Shown here: piece after piece, positions 26,084 to 36,278 of the stretch
Numbering within the stretch: the stretch's first letter is position 1
How the letters are laid out: every line of letters begins with the position of its first letter
DNA from: Verrucomicrobiia bacterium
Lineage (GTDB): Bacteria; Verrucomicrobiota; Verrucomicrobiia; Verrucomicrobiales; DEV007
DNA: 64,000 bases
NCBI GenBank assembly: GCA_030427505.1
Contig: JAUICH010000006.1
Coordinates: 186,001 to 250,000 of the forward strand
Reading direction: 5' to 3'
Translations under genes and position numbers: made by a program
Notes under the pieces: generated by a model
Told to the model about the DNA's origin: nothing
Database searches by the model: none
Seen by the model: only the letters and a program-made list of their open reading frames with translations

Positions 26084-26377
26084 ATGGGACAGGTCTTCTT
26101 TTATTTGGACGAGGACGGGCAGAAGCAGGACGCCCAGGTTCACGAACCGATTCTCGACAACGAGGGCGCCGAATTGCTCTTTGTTCTCCAGGTCTTGCGA
26201 GATCATGTGGAGGAGGGCAATACGCCCGAAGACGCCATTGCCCGATTCGCTCCGGAGGGGCTGCGCACCGCCTGGGACGCTGGCGAGGTGACCTGGGAAA
26301 ACATTCTCTCCGCGCTGGAGGAAGAGGAAAGCGAGGATGAGGAAGAGGACGAAGAGTCGGGGCCGATCGTTGAGTAG
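26084..26377 (+). CDS. Small acidic protein
   Basis: No family recognised. A 97-residue product, highly acidic toward the C-terminus (a run of Glu/Asp at about residues 79-91). The N-terminal part is alpha-beta (VFFYLDEDGQKQDAQV; GAELLFVLQVLRDHVEEG), and a central segment (DAIARFAPEGLRTAWDAGEVTW) is helical. The gene begins six bases after the effector-candidate stop and so is in the same operon. It could be a second chaperone or an adaptor of the effector, since such partners are often small and acidic, but it does not match the CesT fold. There is no signal peptide. Confidence 0.68.
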   Translation: MGQVFFYLDEDGQKQDAQVHEPILDNEGAELLFVLQVLRDHVEEGNTPEDAIARFAPEGLRTAWDAGEVTWENILSALEEEESEDEEEDEESGPIVE

Positions 26378-26505
26378 AGGGCTGTAACCGGTTTGTCACG
26401 GTGGCTTCGATGCCGGTGCGTTTCTAAAGCAAAGAGTCATTCACGGGAAACGTGAAGCCCATGAGATCTGAGCCCTTTGTCATAGGCCCTGCCTATAGGA
26501 TTTAA

Positions 26506-28917
<2,412 letters not shown>

Positions 28918-28980
28918 GCGCGGGGCGAAGAAGTTCTTTCTTCCCTAGGTAAGCGACATAACGACGACGCGAGTCAGCGC

Positions 28981-29008
28981 AAGCCTCTTCCGGAAACGGG
29001 AGAGGCTT
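28981..29008 (+). terminator. Hairpin after katG, probable transcription terminator
   Basis: AAGCCTCT (28981-28988) and AGAGGCTT (29001-29008) are exact inverse complements around a 12-base loop, 64 bases after the katG stop, followed by GTTGCGTTT, a weak T-tract. It separates katG from the lasso cluster on the same strand. Confidence 0.6.
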
Positions 29009-29081
29009 GTTGCGTTTATGGTAGCACGTTTTTGTTGACGAAGGAGGCTGCGTGTTGCGCCATAGATAAATGACGCCGGGG

Positions 29082-29087
29082 TATAAT
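29082..29087 (+). promoter_or_regulatory. TATAAT box upstream of the lasso cluster
   Basis: A perfect TATAAT lies 15 bases before ATG 29103. A TTGACG at 29035-29040 is too far upstream and no good -35 has normal spacing, so a sigma-70 promoter is only tentative. If used, it favours the 29103 start of the first lasso gene. Confidence 0.3.
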
Positions 29088-29102
29088 TTCCAGAAGAGGT
29101 TC

Positions 29103-29612
29103 ATGGCGGTTTTCCGTCTTCCCCGGCTGAGGAAACGCCTGTTTCTCCAAGCTGCGGTGGGGTTGGTGTACTACCGTTTCGCCGTTCGCCAGCGCCGTCT
29201 TCAGGTGTTGCTGGCCGCCTTGGACGCAAGTATGGGCGAGTCTCCGGAAGACATTGTGGCAGCGGACTTGGAAATTGCGAACCACGTGGCATGGGCCGTG
29301 GCATCGGCGGCGAATCATTTGCCGCTTGAGTTCGTGTGTCTTCCTCGCGCCCTCACGGGAATGCGGCTCCTTCATGCTCTAAATGTCAGTTCCACTCTCT
29401 ATCTGGGAGCGTCCCACCAGTCCGACGAACTCAAAGCCCATGCCTGGCTGAGATGCGGTTCGTCTATTTTGACTGGAGGAAAAGAAAGCCGGCAATACCA
29501 ACCGCTGGCAACCTTCCACTCCCGTCCAGGGGGTGGAACTACGGGTTCGGAACGCAGGGAAGAATGGAAGTCGGCAGCTCCTTCTCAAGGTTGTCCGGCA
29601 TCGGGCAGTTAA
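29103..29612 (+). CDS. Lasso peptide leader protease B2
   Basis: Transglutaminase-like cysteine protease that cuts the leader from the precursor of a lasso peptide before ring closure. The 169-residue product has the family layout: a helical N-terminal part with basic residues, then the catalytic Cys in FVCLPRALTGMRLL, an intervening strand, and the catalytic His in KAHAWLRCG, followed by a G-G turn and QYQPLATFH near the end of the conserved part. The third residue (Asp in other B2 proteins) cannot be placed with certainty. An extra about 30-residue Gly/Ser-rich tail follows. ATG 29103 follows a purine-rich AGAAGAGG; an ATG at 29070 is in frame. It is the first gene of the lasso cluster. Confidence 0.85.
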   Translation: MAVFRLPRLRKRLFLQAAVGLVYYRFAVRQRRLQVLLAALDASMGESPEDIVAADLEIANHVAWAVASAANHLPLEFVCLPRALTGMRLLHALNVSSTLYLGASHQSDELKAHAWLRCGSSILTGGKESRQYQPLATFHSRPGGGTTGSERREEWKSAAPSQGCPASGS

Positions 29613-29660
29613 AGTTAGTGCCGCCGTTACCCATTCATACCCTCCCAGGTTTTTACCGTC

Positions 29661-30527
29661 ATGTCTTCCCCGTGCAAAATGGCCTATGGTCTGAAATTCT
29701 GGACCGAATTGCCTCTGCCGGGTTTTGCGGAATGGGTCGGCGACCCGGACGTCCAGATCGTCCTTGGAGCCACCCCTTCCCATCTCGGAGAATCCGCCGT
29801 TCGAAGAGGCCGTTCAGAGAAGACCGAAAACGAGTTTCTGATGAAGGCTCCGAACGGTGCAAGCTTCTACGTCAGGAGCGGTGAACTTGTCGTCGTGGAT
29901 CCAGGCCCACTCGCCCCGAAACATCCGGAGGTGGTCTCATTGCTTACCGGACCGGTCATGGCCGCCATTCTTTACATGCGAAAGCGCCTGGTCCTGCATG
30001 CGAGCGGAACCGTGGCCGGTAGTTCGGTGGTGCTTTTCATGGGGGCGTCCGGGTCGGGAAAATCCACCACGGCGGCCAAAATGCTGGAATTGGGTCACCT
30101 TCTGGTAACGGACGACCTTGGGGCCCTCGATCTCTCGGAAAGCGGGCAAACAAAGATCTGGCCGGGGCCCAGACTTTTGAAACTACGCCACGCCTCGACC
30201 GGAACTCCCTGGCTTGAGGGGAAGAACCTTGTTTTCAATCCTGGCGTCAGACCGGATCGCACGATCCCAGTACGCCACATTTTTCACCTGACCGGACGGC
30301 AGATGGAGACTGATTTGGTGAAGAAAGCCGGATTCGGCACGGCTTTTGGGCTCATCAGGCAGCATACTTTTCGCCCCAATCTACTGGTTTATTTAACGAG
30401 CCAGAGCCGTTACTTCCAGCTGTGCACCACGGTGGCCAGCCACACCCCGGTCTCTCAGCTCTTTAGAACGACCGATCCGGGTGCGCAAACCGCTTTCCTG
30501 GCCCAGCTTGCAACGCCAGTGGCTTGA
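29661..30527 (+). CDS. HPr-kinase-like lasso peptide kinase
   Basis: A 288-residue protein homologous to the C-terminal kinase domain of HPr kinase. The Walker A loop FMGASGSGKSTTA is at about residues 128-136 and LLVTDDLGALDL is the Walker-B-like Asp segment. It lacks the HPr-kinase N-terminal domain. Enzymes of this type occur in lasso clusters (paeninodin PadeK and ThcoK are the characterised ones) where they phosphorylate the C-terminal serine of the precursor peptide. The precursor encoded at 33051 ends in Ser-Ser, which fits. The gene is 48 bases after the B2 gene on the same strand. A different peptide substrate cannot be excluded. Confidence 0.85.
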   Translation: MSSPCKMAYGLKFWTELPLPGFAEWVGDPDVQIVLGATPSHLGESAVRRGRSEKTENEFLMKAPNGASFYVRSGELVVVDPGPLAPKHPEVVSLLTGPVMAAILYMRKRLVLHASGTVAGSSVVLFMGASGSGKSTTAAKMLELGHLLVTDDLGALDLSESGQTKIWPGPRLLKLRHASTGTPWLEGKNLVFNPGVRPDRTIPVRHIFHLTGRQMETDLVKKAGFGTAFGLIRQHTFRPNLLVYLTSQSRYFQLCTTVASHTPVSQLFRTTDPGAQTAFLAQLATPVA

Positions 30528-30557
30528 CTTTGAAGGATTGTCGACCGAAGAAGCAAG

Positions 30558-30821
30558 ATGCGAATTTTTCGCGCTGAACCTGTCCTTCATAGTGAGTCGG
30601 ATGGAGAAATCGTCCTTTTGCATGCCGATAAAGGGGCTTCTTTCAGTCTCACCCACACCGGGGCATTCATCTGGCAGAAATTAGATACCGGCCCGAGTCT
30701 GGAACAGTTGGTGGACGCCGTGACTGAAGAATACGATTTTCCGGCCGAAGCCTGCCGGACCAAGGTCGAGGCTTTCATCCAAAGTCTGTTGAAGGAAGAG
30801 TTAGTAGAACTTGGCCAGTAA
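30558..30821 (+). CDS. PqqD-like RiPP recognition element (B1)
   Basis: An 87-residue winged-helix protein of the PqqD/RRE family that binds the leader of a RiPP precursor and presents it to the protease. Family marks: a beta-hairpin (LHSESDGEIVLLHADKGASFSLTHTG), AFIWQKLDTG and the helical LEQLVDAVTEEYDFP, ending with LKEELVEL. It lies 30 bases after the kinase gene and six bases before a second PqqD-like gene, suggesting translational coupling. This is the more canonical of the two, with the LxxTGxxIW hairpin seen in lasso B1 proteins. Confidence 0.88.
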   Translation: MRIFRAEPVLHSESDGEIVLLHADKGASFSLTHTGAFIWQKLDTGPSLEQLVDAVTEEYDFPAEACRTKVEAFIQSLLKEELVELGQ

Positions 30822-30827
30822 TACGCC

Positions 30828-31112
30828 ATGCCCCACTTTCGCCAGGCTGAGAATGTCAAGACGCAAGAGCGCGACGGTGTGCTGCTTTTTTTCGTGGCGG
30901 GCGGGCTGGAGACATTCGGAACGAACGAAGTCGGCCAAGTCATTTGGCAATGTCTTGCAACCCCTTCCCGCGTGGACGGCATCCTTGAGACTCTCGAAAA
31001 GACTTTCGATTCACTCCCGGAAGACAGCCTACGCCAAGTTGAAGAATTTCTCGAAGCGCTATTGGAGCGCGGTTTGGCGGAAAGGCTGGAGAATCCACCC
31101 TCTCATTCGTAG
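30828..31112 (+). CDS. Second PqqD-like RiPP recognition element
   Basis: A 94-residue PqqD-family protein: hairpin strands DGVLLFFVAGGLETFGTNEVG, VIWQCLATPSRVDGILETLE, and a final helix QVEEFLEALLERGLAERLEN. It differs clearly from the first copy in sequence, so it is not a recent duplicate. Most lasso clusters hold a single B1; two could mean separate use by kinase and protease, or recognition of different precursors. It ends 20 bases before the cyclase gene. A degenerate non-binding copy is the alternative. Confidence 0.8.
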   Translation: MPHFRQAENVKTQERDGVLLFFVAGGLETFGTNEVGQVIWQCLATPSRVDGILETLEKTFDSLPEDSLRQVEEFLEALLERGLAERLENPPSHS

Positions 31113-31132
31113 CGTGTCCCACCCGCGAAGGT

Positions 31133-32977
31133 ATGCCTGGAGTATTCGGTTTGCTGAATTTCGACGGAAGCCCCACGAACGAACGGGACCTTTCGAGACT
31201 AGGGCACGCGCAGAGGCTTTATCCAGACGAACTCTGCGGCCTGAAAGTAGCGGGCCCCTGCGGATTTGGCACGCTGGGCAGGCCAGGGACGGCGAACGCC
31301 GGCGCGATGGCCGAGTTGCCGGGACCTGGTCTCTTGTCCGCCTTCGAAGCCAGCTTCTACGATCTGAGCCGCCTCGGCGCCCTCTCTTCCCCGGACTGCC
31401 CGGTTCTTTCCGGATTCGAGCAGTGGGGCGAAGAAGTGTTCGACCGGATGGTGGGAGACTTTGCCGTCGCCATCTGGGAGGAGCGGACTCAGACGCTGTA
31501 CTGCGCGCGAGACCCCTTTGGTATCAAGCCCTTTTTCTATGCCCACGGTTCCAACCGGTTTGCATTTTCCTCCGGACTGAAACCTCTGGTCCGCTGGCTA
31601 CAGGGCCGGACCAGCCTGTCGATGGATGGCATGACAAACCTGCTGACTGGTTACAAGCAAGATCACGAATCTACCTTCTACAATGAGATAAAGCGACTGC
31701 CTCCGGGCCACATTCTTTCCGTGTCGCGAACGGGACTGCGGTTGCAACGGTATTGGAAGCCTTGGCGCCTACCCGAGCTTCGCGGGACGAGCCCGGAGGA
31801 AGTGGGGGAGGAGTTTGCCCGGATTCTTTCCGAAACCGTCTCGTCTCAGGCGAAGACGGGGGGACCCCAAGGGATCGCGCTGAGCAGTGGGCTCGATTCC
31901 AATGCCATAGCGTATAGCCTGCCCTCAGTTTCCAGCCCTGCCCGCACGTCCTACACGTGGGTGATGGGCCATGCCTTTCCGGGCGAAGACTTATCCGAGT
32001 TCGAATTCGACCTGGCGGGCGAAACGTCGCGCGAGCTGGGCCTTACGCACCGTCCCGTTACGGCGGATCATCTGCCGATGTTGCTGAACCTCTCCCGTTT
32101 TAACCGTGAACTGGAGCAACCAGTCAGTGACGTCCGCCACACTTTCATGGAAGCCATGTTTGCCGCTGCCAGGGAAGATGGAGTGAGCACGTTGTTCTGG
32201 GGGATTGGTGGTGACGAGTTTGCCTCGCACAACGCCCGAGATTACCGGTTGGGGTTGTTTCTGAGTGGCCGGTGGTGGGGAATCCGGCATGGCTTCAGAA
32301 GTCAGGTTCTCCCGAAGCTCCTCCGGGGCCTGAAGGGGCGGAGCATGCTCCACTTAGAAAGGTTTAAAGAACCTGAATTCCTGGTTGGACGAAGCATGCT
32401 TCATCCGGATCTCAAAGCCGGTGTCCTGGAGCGCATGCGCTCCAGAAGTCTGCCTTCCGGGATGTCCCGATTTTACCAGAATACGAGCCGCGCGGCCATG
32501 CTCAGAACCGCGTCGGATTGCTTGCTGACGTTTGCTCTTGATTTCGGGTTCTCCCGCAGCCGGAATTTTGGAATCGAAAGCCGCTTTCCCCTTCTAGACC
32601 GCAGAGTCGTGGAGTTTTGTATTTCTCAGCCGTTGGAGGAACACGCGTGGGGTGGCCAGACCCGCTCGATCATGCGGCGCGCGCTCTCCCGGAAGGCTCC
32701 GCCCACCATCTCTCAAAAGGCTACTCAGCCCATTCCAACTCCTGGCTACAGTTGGCAGATCGCCAACGAATGGCGGGAAGCCCGTTCCTTCCTGAAGACC
32801 TGGAGAGCCATCGCGCCTGATCTGGTGGACTTTGATAAACTGGATTCGACAGCGGAAACCTATGCGCGGAACATTCAGGCAGGCAAAACCAGTTTGTCGC
32901 CCGTGTCTTTCATGCGAGCGGTTTTCCTGCTGGAGTTTTTCCGAACCAATGGACTTGCTGACGGCCAAAGGTTTTGA
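31133..32977 (+). CDS. Asparagine-synthetase-like lasso cyclase (C protein)
   Basis: ATP-dependent macrolactam synthetase that adenylates an Asp or Glu side chain of the precursor core and joins it to the new N-terminus, folding the lasso. The 614-residue protein has a glutaminase-like N-terminal half (RDPFGIKPFFY, FSSGLKPL) and a C-terminal synthetase half with the PP-loop ALSSGLDSNAIA (about residues 249-260), GIGGDEFASHN, and ESRFPLLDRRVVEFC. The N-terminal catalytic Cys2 of asparagine synthetase is replaced (MPGVFG instead of MCGIxG), so it cannot use glutamine in the usual way, which supports lasso cyclase over AsnB. It sits between the PqqD genes and the precursor gene. Confidence 0.9.
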   Translation: MPGVFGLLNFDGSPTNERDLSRLGHAQRLYPDELCGLKVAGPCGFGTLGRPGTANAGAMAELPGPGLLSAFEASFYDLSRLGALSSPDCPVLSGFEQWGEEVFDRMVGDFAVAIWEERTQTLYCARDPFGIKPFFYAHGSNRFAFSSGLKPLVRWLQGRTSLSMDGMTNLLTGYKQDHESTFYNEIKRLPPGHILSVSRTGLRLQRYWKPWRLPELRGTSPEEVGEEFARILSETVSSQAKTGGPQGIALSSGLDSNAIAYSLPSVSSPARTSYTWVMGHAFPGEDLSEFEFDLAGETSRELGLTHRPVTADHLPMLLNLSRFNRELEQPVSDVRHTFMEAMFAAAREDGVSTLFWGIGGDEFASHNARDYRLGLFLSGRWWGIRHGFRSQVLPKLLRGLKGRSMLHLERFKEPEFLVGRSMLHPDLKAGVLERMRSRSLPSGMSRFYQNTSRAAMLRTASDCLLTFALDFGFSRSRNFGIESRFPLLDRRVVEFCISQPLEEHAWGGQTRSIMRRALSRKAPPTISQKATQPIPTPGYSWQIANEWREARSFLKTWRAIAPDLVDFDKLDSTAETYARNIQAGKTSLSPVSFMRAVFLLEFFRTNGLADGQRF

Positions 32978-33050
32978 CATTCTGGGACTGTTATCTAACC
33001 TTTCCTGGATGAAAGACGATGGCCAGCCAAGCTTGGATTCCAGCGAAGAA

Positions 33051-33176
33051 ATGTCCGCCAAACAGGAGAAAAAAGCCTGGGTAGATCCAGTTTTGATCGT
33101 GCTGGATCTCAGCGAGACCGGTGCGCCCATTTTTCCTGGTGGTGACGAACTTGATTTCGGGGTTCTCTCGTCCTAA
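33051..33176 (+). CDS. Lasso peptide precursor (A), phospho-lasso candidate
   Basis: A 41-residue product: a leader ending VLDLSETG and a predicted core APIFPGGDELDFGVLSS. The leader has a W-x-x-P motif (WVDP at residues 10-13), the counterpart of the Y-x-x-P motif bound by B1 in other lasso leaders, and Thr23 in the -2 position, which B2 normally requires. If the core starts at Ala25, the ring would close on Asp8 (8-membered) or Glu9 (9-membered). A start at Gly24 would close on Asp9, also 9-membered. The C-terminal Ser is the expected kinase target. In-frame ATGs at 32949 and 33009 would give 75 or 55 residues, with the same C-terminus. No Shine-Dalgarno decides this. Confidence 0.8.
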   Translation: MSAKQEKKAWVDPVLIVLDLSETGAPIFPGGDELDFGVLSS

Positions 33177-33194
33177 TGAGGGTGGTGACGGACT

Positions 33195-34220
33195 CTAGCG
33201 CCCGAATTTTTTCTCAAAACGCGCCAGCAAATGGTGACCCGGCTTCACGGTGGTTGACCATTCGTGCATTCTTGGGCTGGCTTTTTTAATTTTTTCCTCT
33301 GAGTCACCCGAAAACCGTTTGCCGCGCAGCTTGCTGTGAAACTTCATAATCCGTGAGATGGAAGCGGCGGCGGATTCTGGAATCTCCCTCCCCAAAATGG
33401 ATTCCACTACCGCCCGGGGATGCTTCACCAGAGCCGGGTATCCAATCACCTGGTCAAAGGAGGCGACCGCCTCTGAGGCGACCCGGTAGCTCAGTTCCAG
33501 GAACTTGGGAATCACTTGATCCGGTTCCACTTGCAACAACTCCGGAAAACGAGCCCCAAAAGAGGCAATTGTCTGCGCTCTCAGGAAACTTGGGGGTCCC
33601 TCCATGTTCGACACCAAAACTTCCAGAGGATTTCTGTGGAGAAGCACTTCAGACATGCCGAAGCCGGCGGACCGGATTAACTCCAAGTCAAACAGCCAGG
33701 TGCTGGTGGCTTTGATAGCCAAAAACGGGGTCCCACCAGCCAAAGCGATCGCTTCGATCAGCGTCCTGAACTCGCGCGGAACGAAAGTCCGCCCCATCCG
33801 GACGAGACCCAGGTATCCATTGATAAGGATAGGCTCGATCGCAACCTGGATTCCCGGCACTTGCTCAAGACACCGGGCCAGGAGAGTCGATCCACACCGG
33901 CTAACATGATAGATAGTGAGAAAGGGAGCCGGCTGCGGATTCTTTTCGAAAAAGGCGGTCAACCTCTTTAAGGGGACGAAAAAACGTGAACGGTCCTTCC
34001 CGCCTTTTTTTTCTGCCGCGAGTTCTTTGATCGATTCCAGCCATATCGGTTCCGGATTCTCCCGGGAAACCCGCCATTCGACGAACAATTCGTCCTTGAG
34101 AACAATCAGACGCTGAGGGCCGGTGTGTGCGAGTTCACCGCGAAAATCTACCGCCGTCTCTCCTGGGTTTCCAGTAGCCCCGGTTTGCAGGCCTCGCATT
34201 AGGGGGTAACTTCCGTCCAT
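33195..34220 (-). CDS. Sulfotransferase-family protein next to the lasso cluster
   Basis: A 341-residue protein. The PAPS 5'-phosphosulfate-binding motif is readable as IYHVSRCGSTLLARCLEQ, followed by ILHRNPLEVLVSN-like 3'-phosphate region (LLHRNPLEVLVSNMEG). The length and fold fit a PAPS-dependent sulfotransferase, which moves sulfate to a hydroxyl or amine. It is on the opposite strand to the lasso genes and 18 bases beyond the precursor stop, so it may use its own promoter. Its start (ATG 34220; GTG 34229 is an alternative) overlaps the TTG start of the JmjC gene on the plus strand. Sulfation of the lasso peptide or of a polysaccharide is possible; the N-terminal about 100 residues have no known domain. 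Confidence 0.75.
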   Translation of the reverse strand: MDGSYPLMRGLQTGATGNPGETAVDFRGELAHTGPQRLIVLKDELFVEWRVSRENPEPIWLESIKELAAEKKGGKDRSRFFVPLKRLTAFFEKNPQPAPFLTIYHVSRCGSTLLARCLEQVPGIQVAIEPILINGYLGLVRMGRTFVPREFRTLIEAIALAGGTPFLAIKATSTWLFDLELIRSAGFGMSEVLLHRNPLEVLVSNMEGPPSFLRAQTIASFGARFPELLQVEPDQVIPKFLELSYRVASEAVASFDQVIGYPALVKHPRAVVESILGREIPESAAASISRIMKFHSKLRGKRFSGDSEEKIKKASPRMHEWSTTVKPGHHLLARFEKKFGR

Positions 34221-35410
34221 TGAACTCACGCGGCTTCTTTGGCGAATTTTTGAACCCGTTAACCGAGCGGGAATTTTTTGACTCTTATTTCGAAAAAGAC
34301 GCGGTACACATCCCAGCCCTGGAGAATAGAAGGCACCGTTTTTCAGCGCTGTTTACAGACCGCGACTTGGAATGCCGCTGCCGATTCAGTACCGGCGAAG
34401 GCATCAAGATGGTCCTGCGAGGCCTTCCCGTCAACCAGACCAGCTACTCGAAAGAAGGTCTACCGTGCTTCGACAAGGTCATGCACATTTTTCGAGGCGG
34501 GGCGACAATCATCGCCAACCAGGCTCAGAACTATTCCACCCGCTGCCTGCGCTTGATCCGCCAGCTCGAAGCCTGCCTTTCCTGCCAGGCAGGTGCGAAT
34601 ATTTATATAACGCCTCCCGGATCTCACGGGTTCAGAGCCCACTACGACCGGCATGACGTCTTTGTCCTGCAACTCGCCGGAGAGAAACGATGGTCCCTCC
34701 ATGACTTCGCCGCTACCCTGCCTTACGAAGACATGCCGGTCCAAGAGATCCCAACTGAGATCGGTAACACACCCAACCGGGAGATCACTCTCAGACAGGG
34801 CGACCTCCTCTACGTTCCCCGGGGTCTTGTTCACCGGGCCTCTTCTACTCCGGATGCCTCCTCCATGCACGCCACAATTGGGCTTCACCCAATGATTTGG
34901 AGGACTCTTCTCGAAAACATCGTCCGTGACGCGGGGGACCAAGAGTCAGAACTTCGCGAGGCCTTACCCCCGGACAAGCTCTTCGACCAGTCGAGTCACT
35001 TAGCGCTCGAAGAAAGGGCCCGAGAAATGCTCGCCAGAATCGGAACCCGCATTTCGATGTCCAGAGTTGTCAGCCAGTATCGAAAAACGAATCTTCATTT
35101 TGGGGAAAACGGAGGGGCGATTCCCACGGAAGATCCCACCCCGTTTTCTCAGCTTGCGGAAAAACGTTTTCAACTTGCGCACGATTGCACGGTCAGGCTT
35201 TCCTCCGACCGTAACTTTCTCGATTTCCTGCTTCCCTATCGCAGCCACCCTTTGAAGCTAAGAAAGAACTGTTTCTTCGTTCCCGTCTCCACGCTTCTTA
35301 AAGGTGGCAGCCTCCAGGCAAGCGACTTCCGGCCTACTCTTCAGGGAATCGATCCTTGCCTCGCCGTCTATTTTCTCTTGGCGAACGGGATCATTGAAGC
35401 CACTGAATAG
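34220..35410 (+). CDS. JmjC/cupin 2-oxoglutarate oxygenase (ROXA/MINA-like)
   Basis: A 396-residue protein with the fold of ribosomal oxygenases and related JmjC hydroxylases. The iron triad is His141 and Asp143 in AHYDRHDVFVLQLAGEKRW, and His205 in LYVPRGLVHRASS. The C-terminal half resembles the winged-helix-like tail of the ROXA group. Such enzymes hydroxylate arginine, histidine, aspartate or asparagine side chains. The gene starts with TTG, overlaps the start of the sulfotransferase gene, and follows the lasso cluster. A 2OG oxygenase hydroxylates an Asp of the lasso peptide canucin, so a tailoring role is a fair hypothesis. Hydroxylation of ribosomal protein uL16 (YcfD-like) is the alternative. 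Confidence 0.8.
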   Translation: MNSRGFFGEFLNPLTEREFFDSYFEKDAVHIPALENRRHRFSALFTDRDLECRCRFSTGEGIKMVLRGLPVNQTSYSKEGLPCFDKVMHIFRGGATIIANQAQNYSTRCLRLIRQLEACLSCQAGANIYITPPGSHGFRAHYDRHDVFVLQLAGEKRWSLHDFAATLPYEDMPVQEIPTEIGNTPNREITLRQGDLLYVPRGLVHRASSTPDASSMHATIGLHPMIWRTLLENIVRDAGDQESELREALPPDKLFDQSSHLALEERAREMLARIGTRISMSRVVSQYRKTNLHFGENGGAIPTEDPTPFSQLAEKRFQLAHDCTVRLSSDRNFLDFLLPYRSHPLKLRKNCFFVPVSTLLKGGSLQASDFRPTLQGIDPCLAVYFLLANGIIEATE

Positions 35411-36278
35411 CGCTTTCATGATTCAGGTGCCGTTTCCAAGCCGATACACTTCGCGATCCAGGTTATTCCCTATGAAGGATTTGTGCTCCGGAACTTGACC
35501 CTGAGGTGAACTCTCCGGGACTGTGCTGAATTCGGCCGTTCCATATCTTGGCTCTCGTGGTCAAACGGCCATGTGCGCGGAAGGAATGGCGGCGTAGAGA
35601 AGCGTATTCCTAATATTTAAGTTAATAATTGATCGCCCGTTCCATGAGGTTTCCTTCCGGTCGAGTCCTTGGCTTTTTGCCGCTGGTGATTTTCATTTTG
35701 GGGTTTGCTACTGTGCCCAGCTCCTTGTGAGCGGGGGACAATCCTGATGGGACAATCCAGATCTTGGCGAGATTTCCCTGTTTGCTGGTTCGTTCGCGCC
35801 CAGGGGCTGGTCTTTCTGCGGCGGGAAGGAATTGCCCACCGGGTCGCATACCGACTTATGCGGTTTCTTGGGCTCGGAGAACCGGGGGATTATGGGCCAA
35901 TCTAGAATGACTCTTATCTTGTGACCGTTTCGAAGAGATACTCTGAGTCGAATGCCGATTCCGTCTCCAAAAGCCGCTTAACCTGCATCTCTCACCAGTT
36001 CTCTGCTGCGGCTTGCTACGGCCCGTCCTGACTGCGTTCCGCTCGATCTTCCCTTGAGCAGTATGTTCTCATACAGCTCCGCGTGAAAATCTTCGCGCGC
36101 CTTGTCAGGACAGCCCTCGCGGCGTCTCGCCACGAGAACTGGTGAGAAATGCAGGTTAACTACGTGCCATTCTGGTAAGACATTGTAACCGGCACTTCAT
36201 GATTGCCCAGATTGCGCCTTTGCCAGAAAGATGACCCTTCAGATGCAAATTTGAACCCTTGAGAAAACAGAACCTCCC
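35411..36278. other. 868-base region without a convincing gene
   Basis: Two small open frames (35622-35849 minus, 35705-35905 plus) lie here; neither has a recognisable domain or a start signal. A MITE-like element occupies 35978-36159. The sequence looks less GC-rich than its neighbours. Nothing else is supported. Confidence 0.6.
35978..36159. mobile_element. MITE-like element, 26-base terminal inverted repeats
   Basis: A 182-base element whose first 26 bases (35978-36003) and last 26 bases (36134-36159) are inverse complements with one mismatch at position 12 of the arm. Both ends begin with TTAA, which may be a duplicated target site. An inner pair, GTCCTGAC (about 36024-36031) and GTCAGGAC (about 36104-36111), adds a nested stem. 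No transposase frame is inside, so it is non-autonomous or a remnant. I cannot name the parent family. Confidence 0.75.

Noticed and set aside
23203-26377. Type III secretion apparatus genes
   Set aside because: None is seen in the window; only chaperone and effector-like genes.
31133-32977. Housekeeping asparagine synthetase
   Set aside because: Lacks the N-terminal catalytic Cys and sits between PqqD genes and a short precursor frame, so lasso cyclase is preferred.
35622-35905. Two small open frames in the 35.4-36.3 kb gap
   Set aside because: No domain, no start signal, overlapping on opposite strands; could be degenerate sequence.
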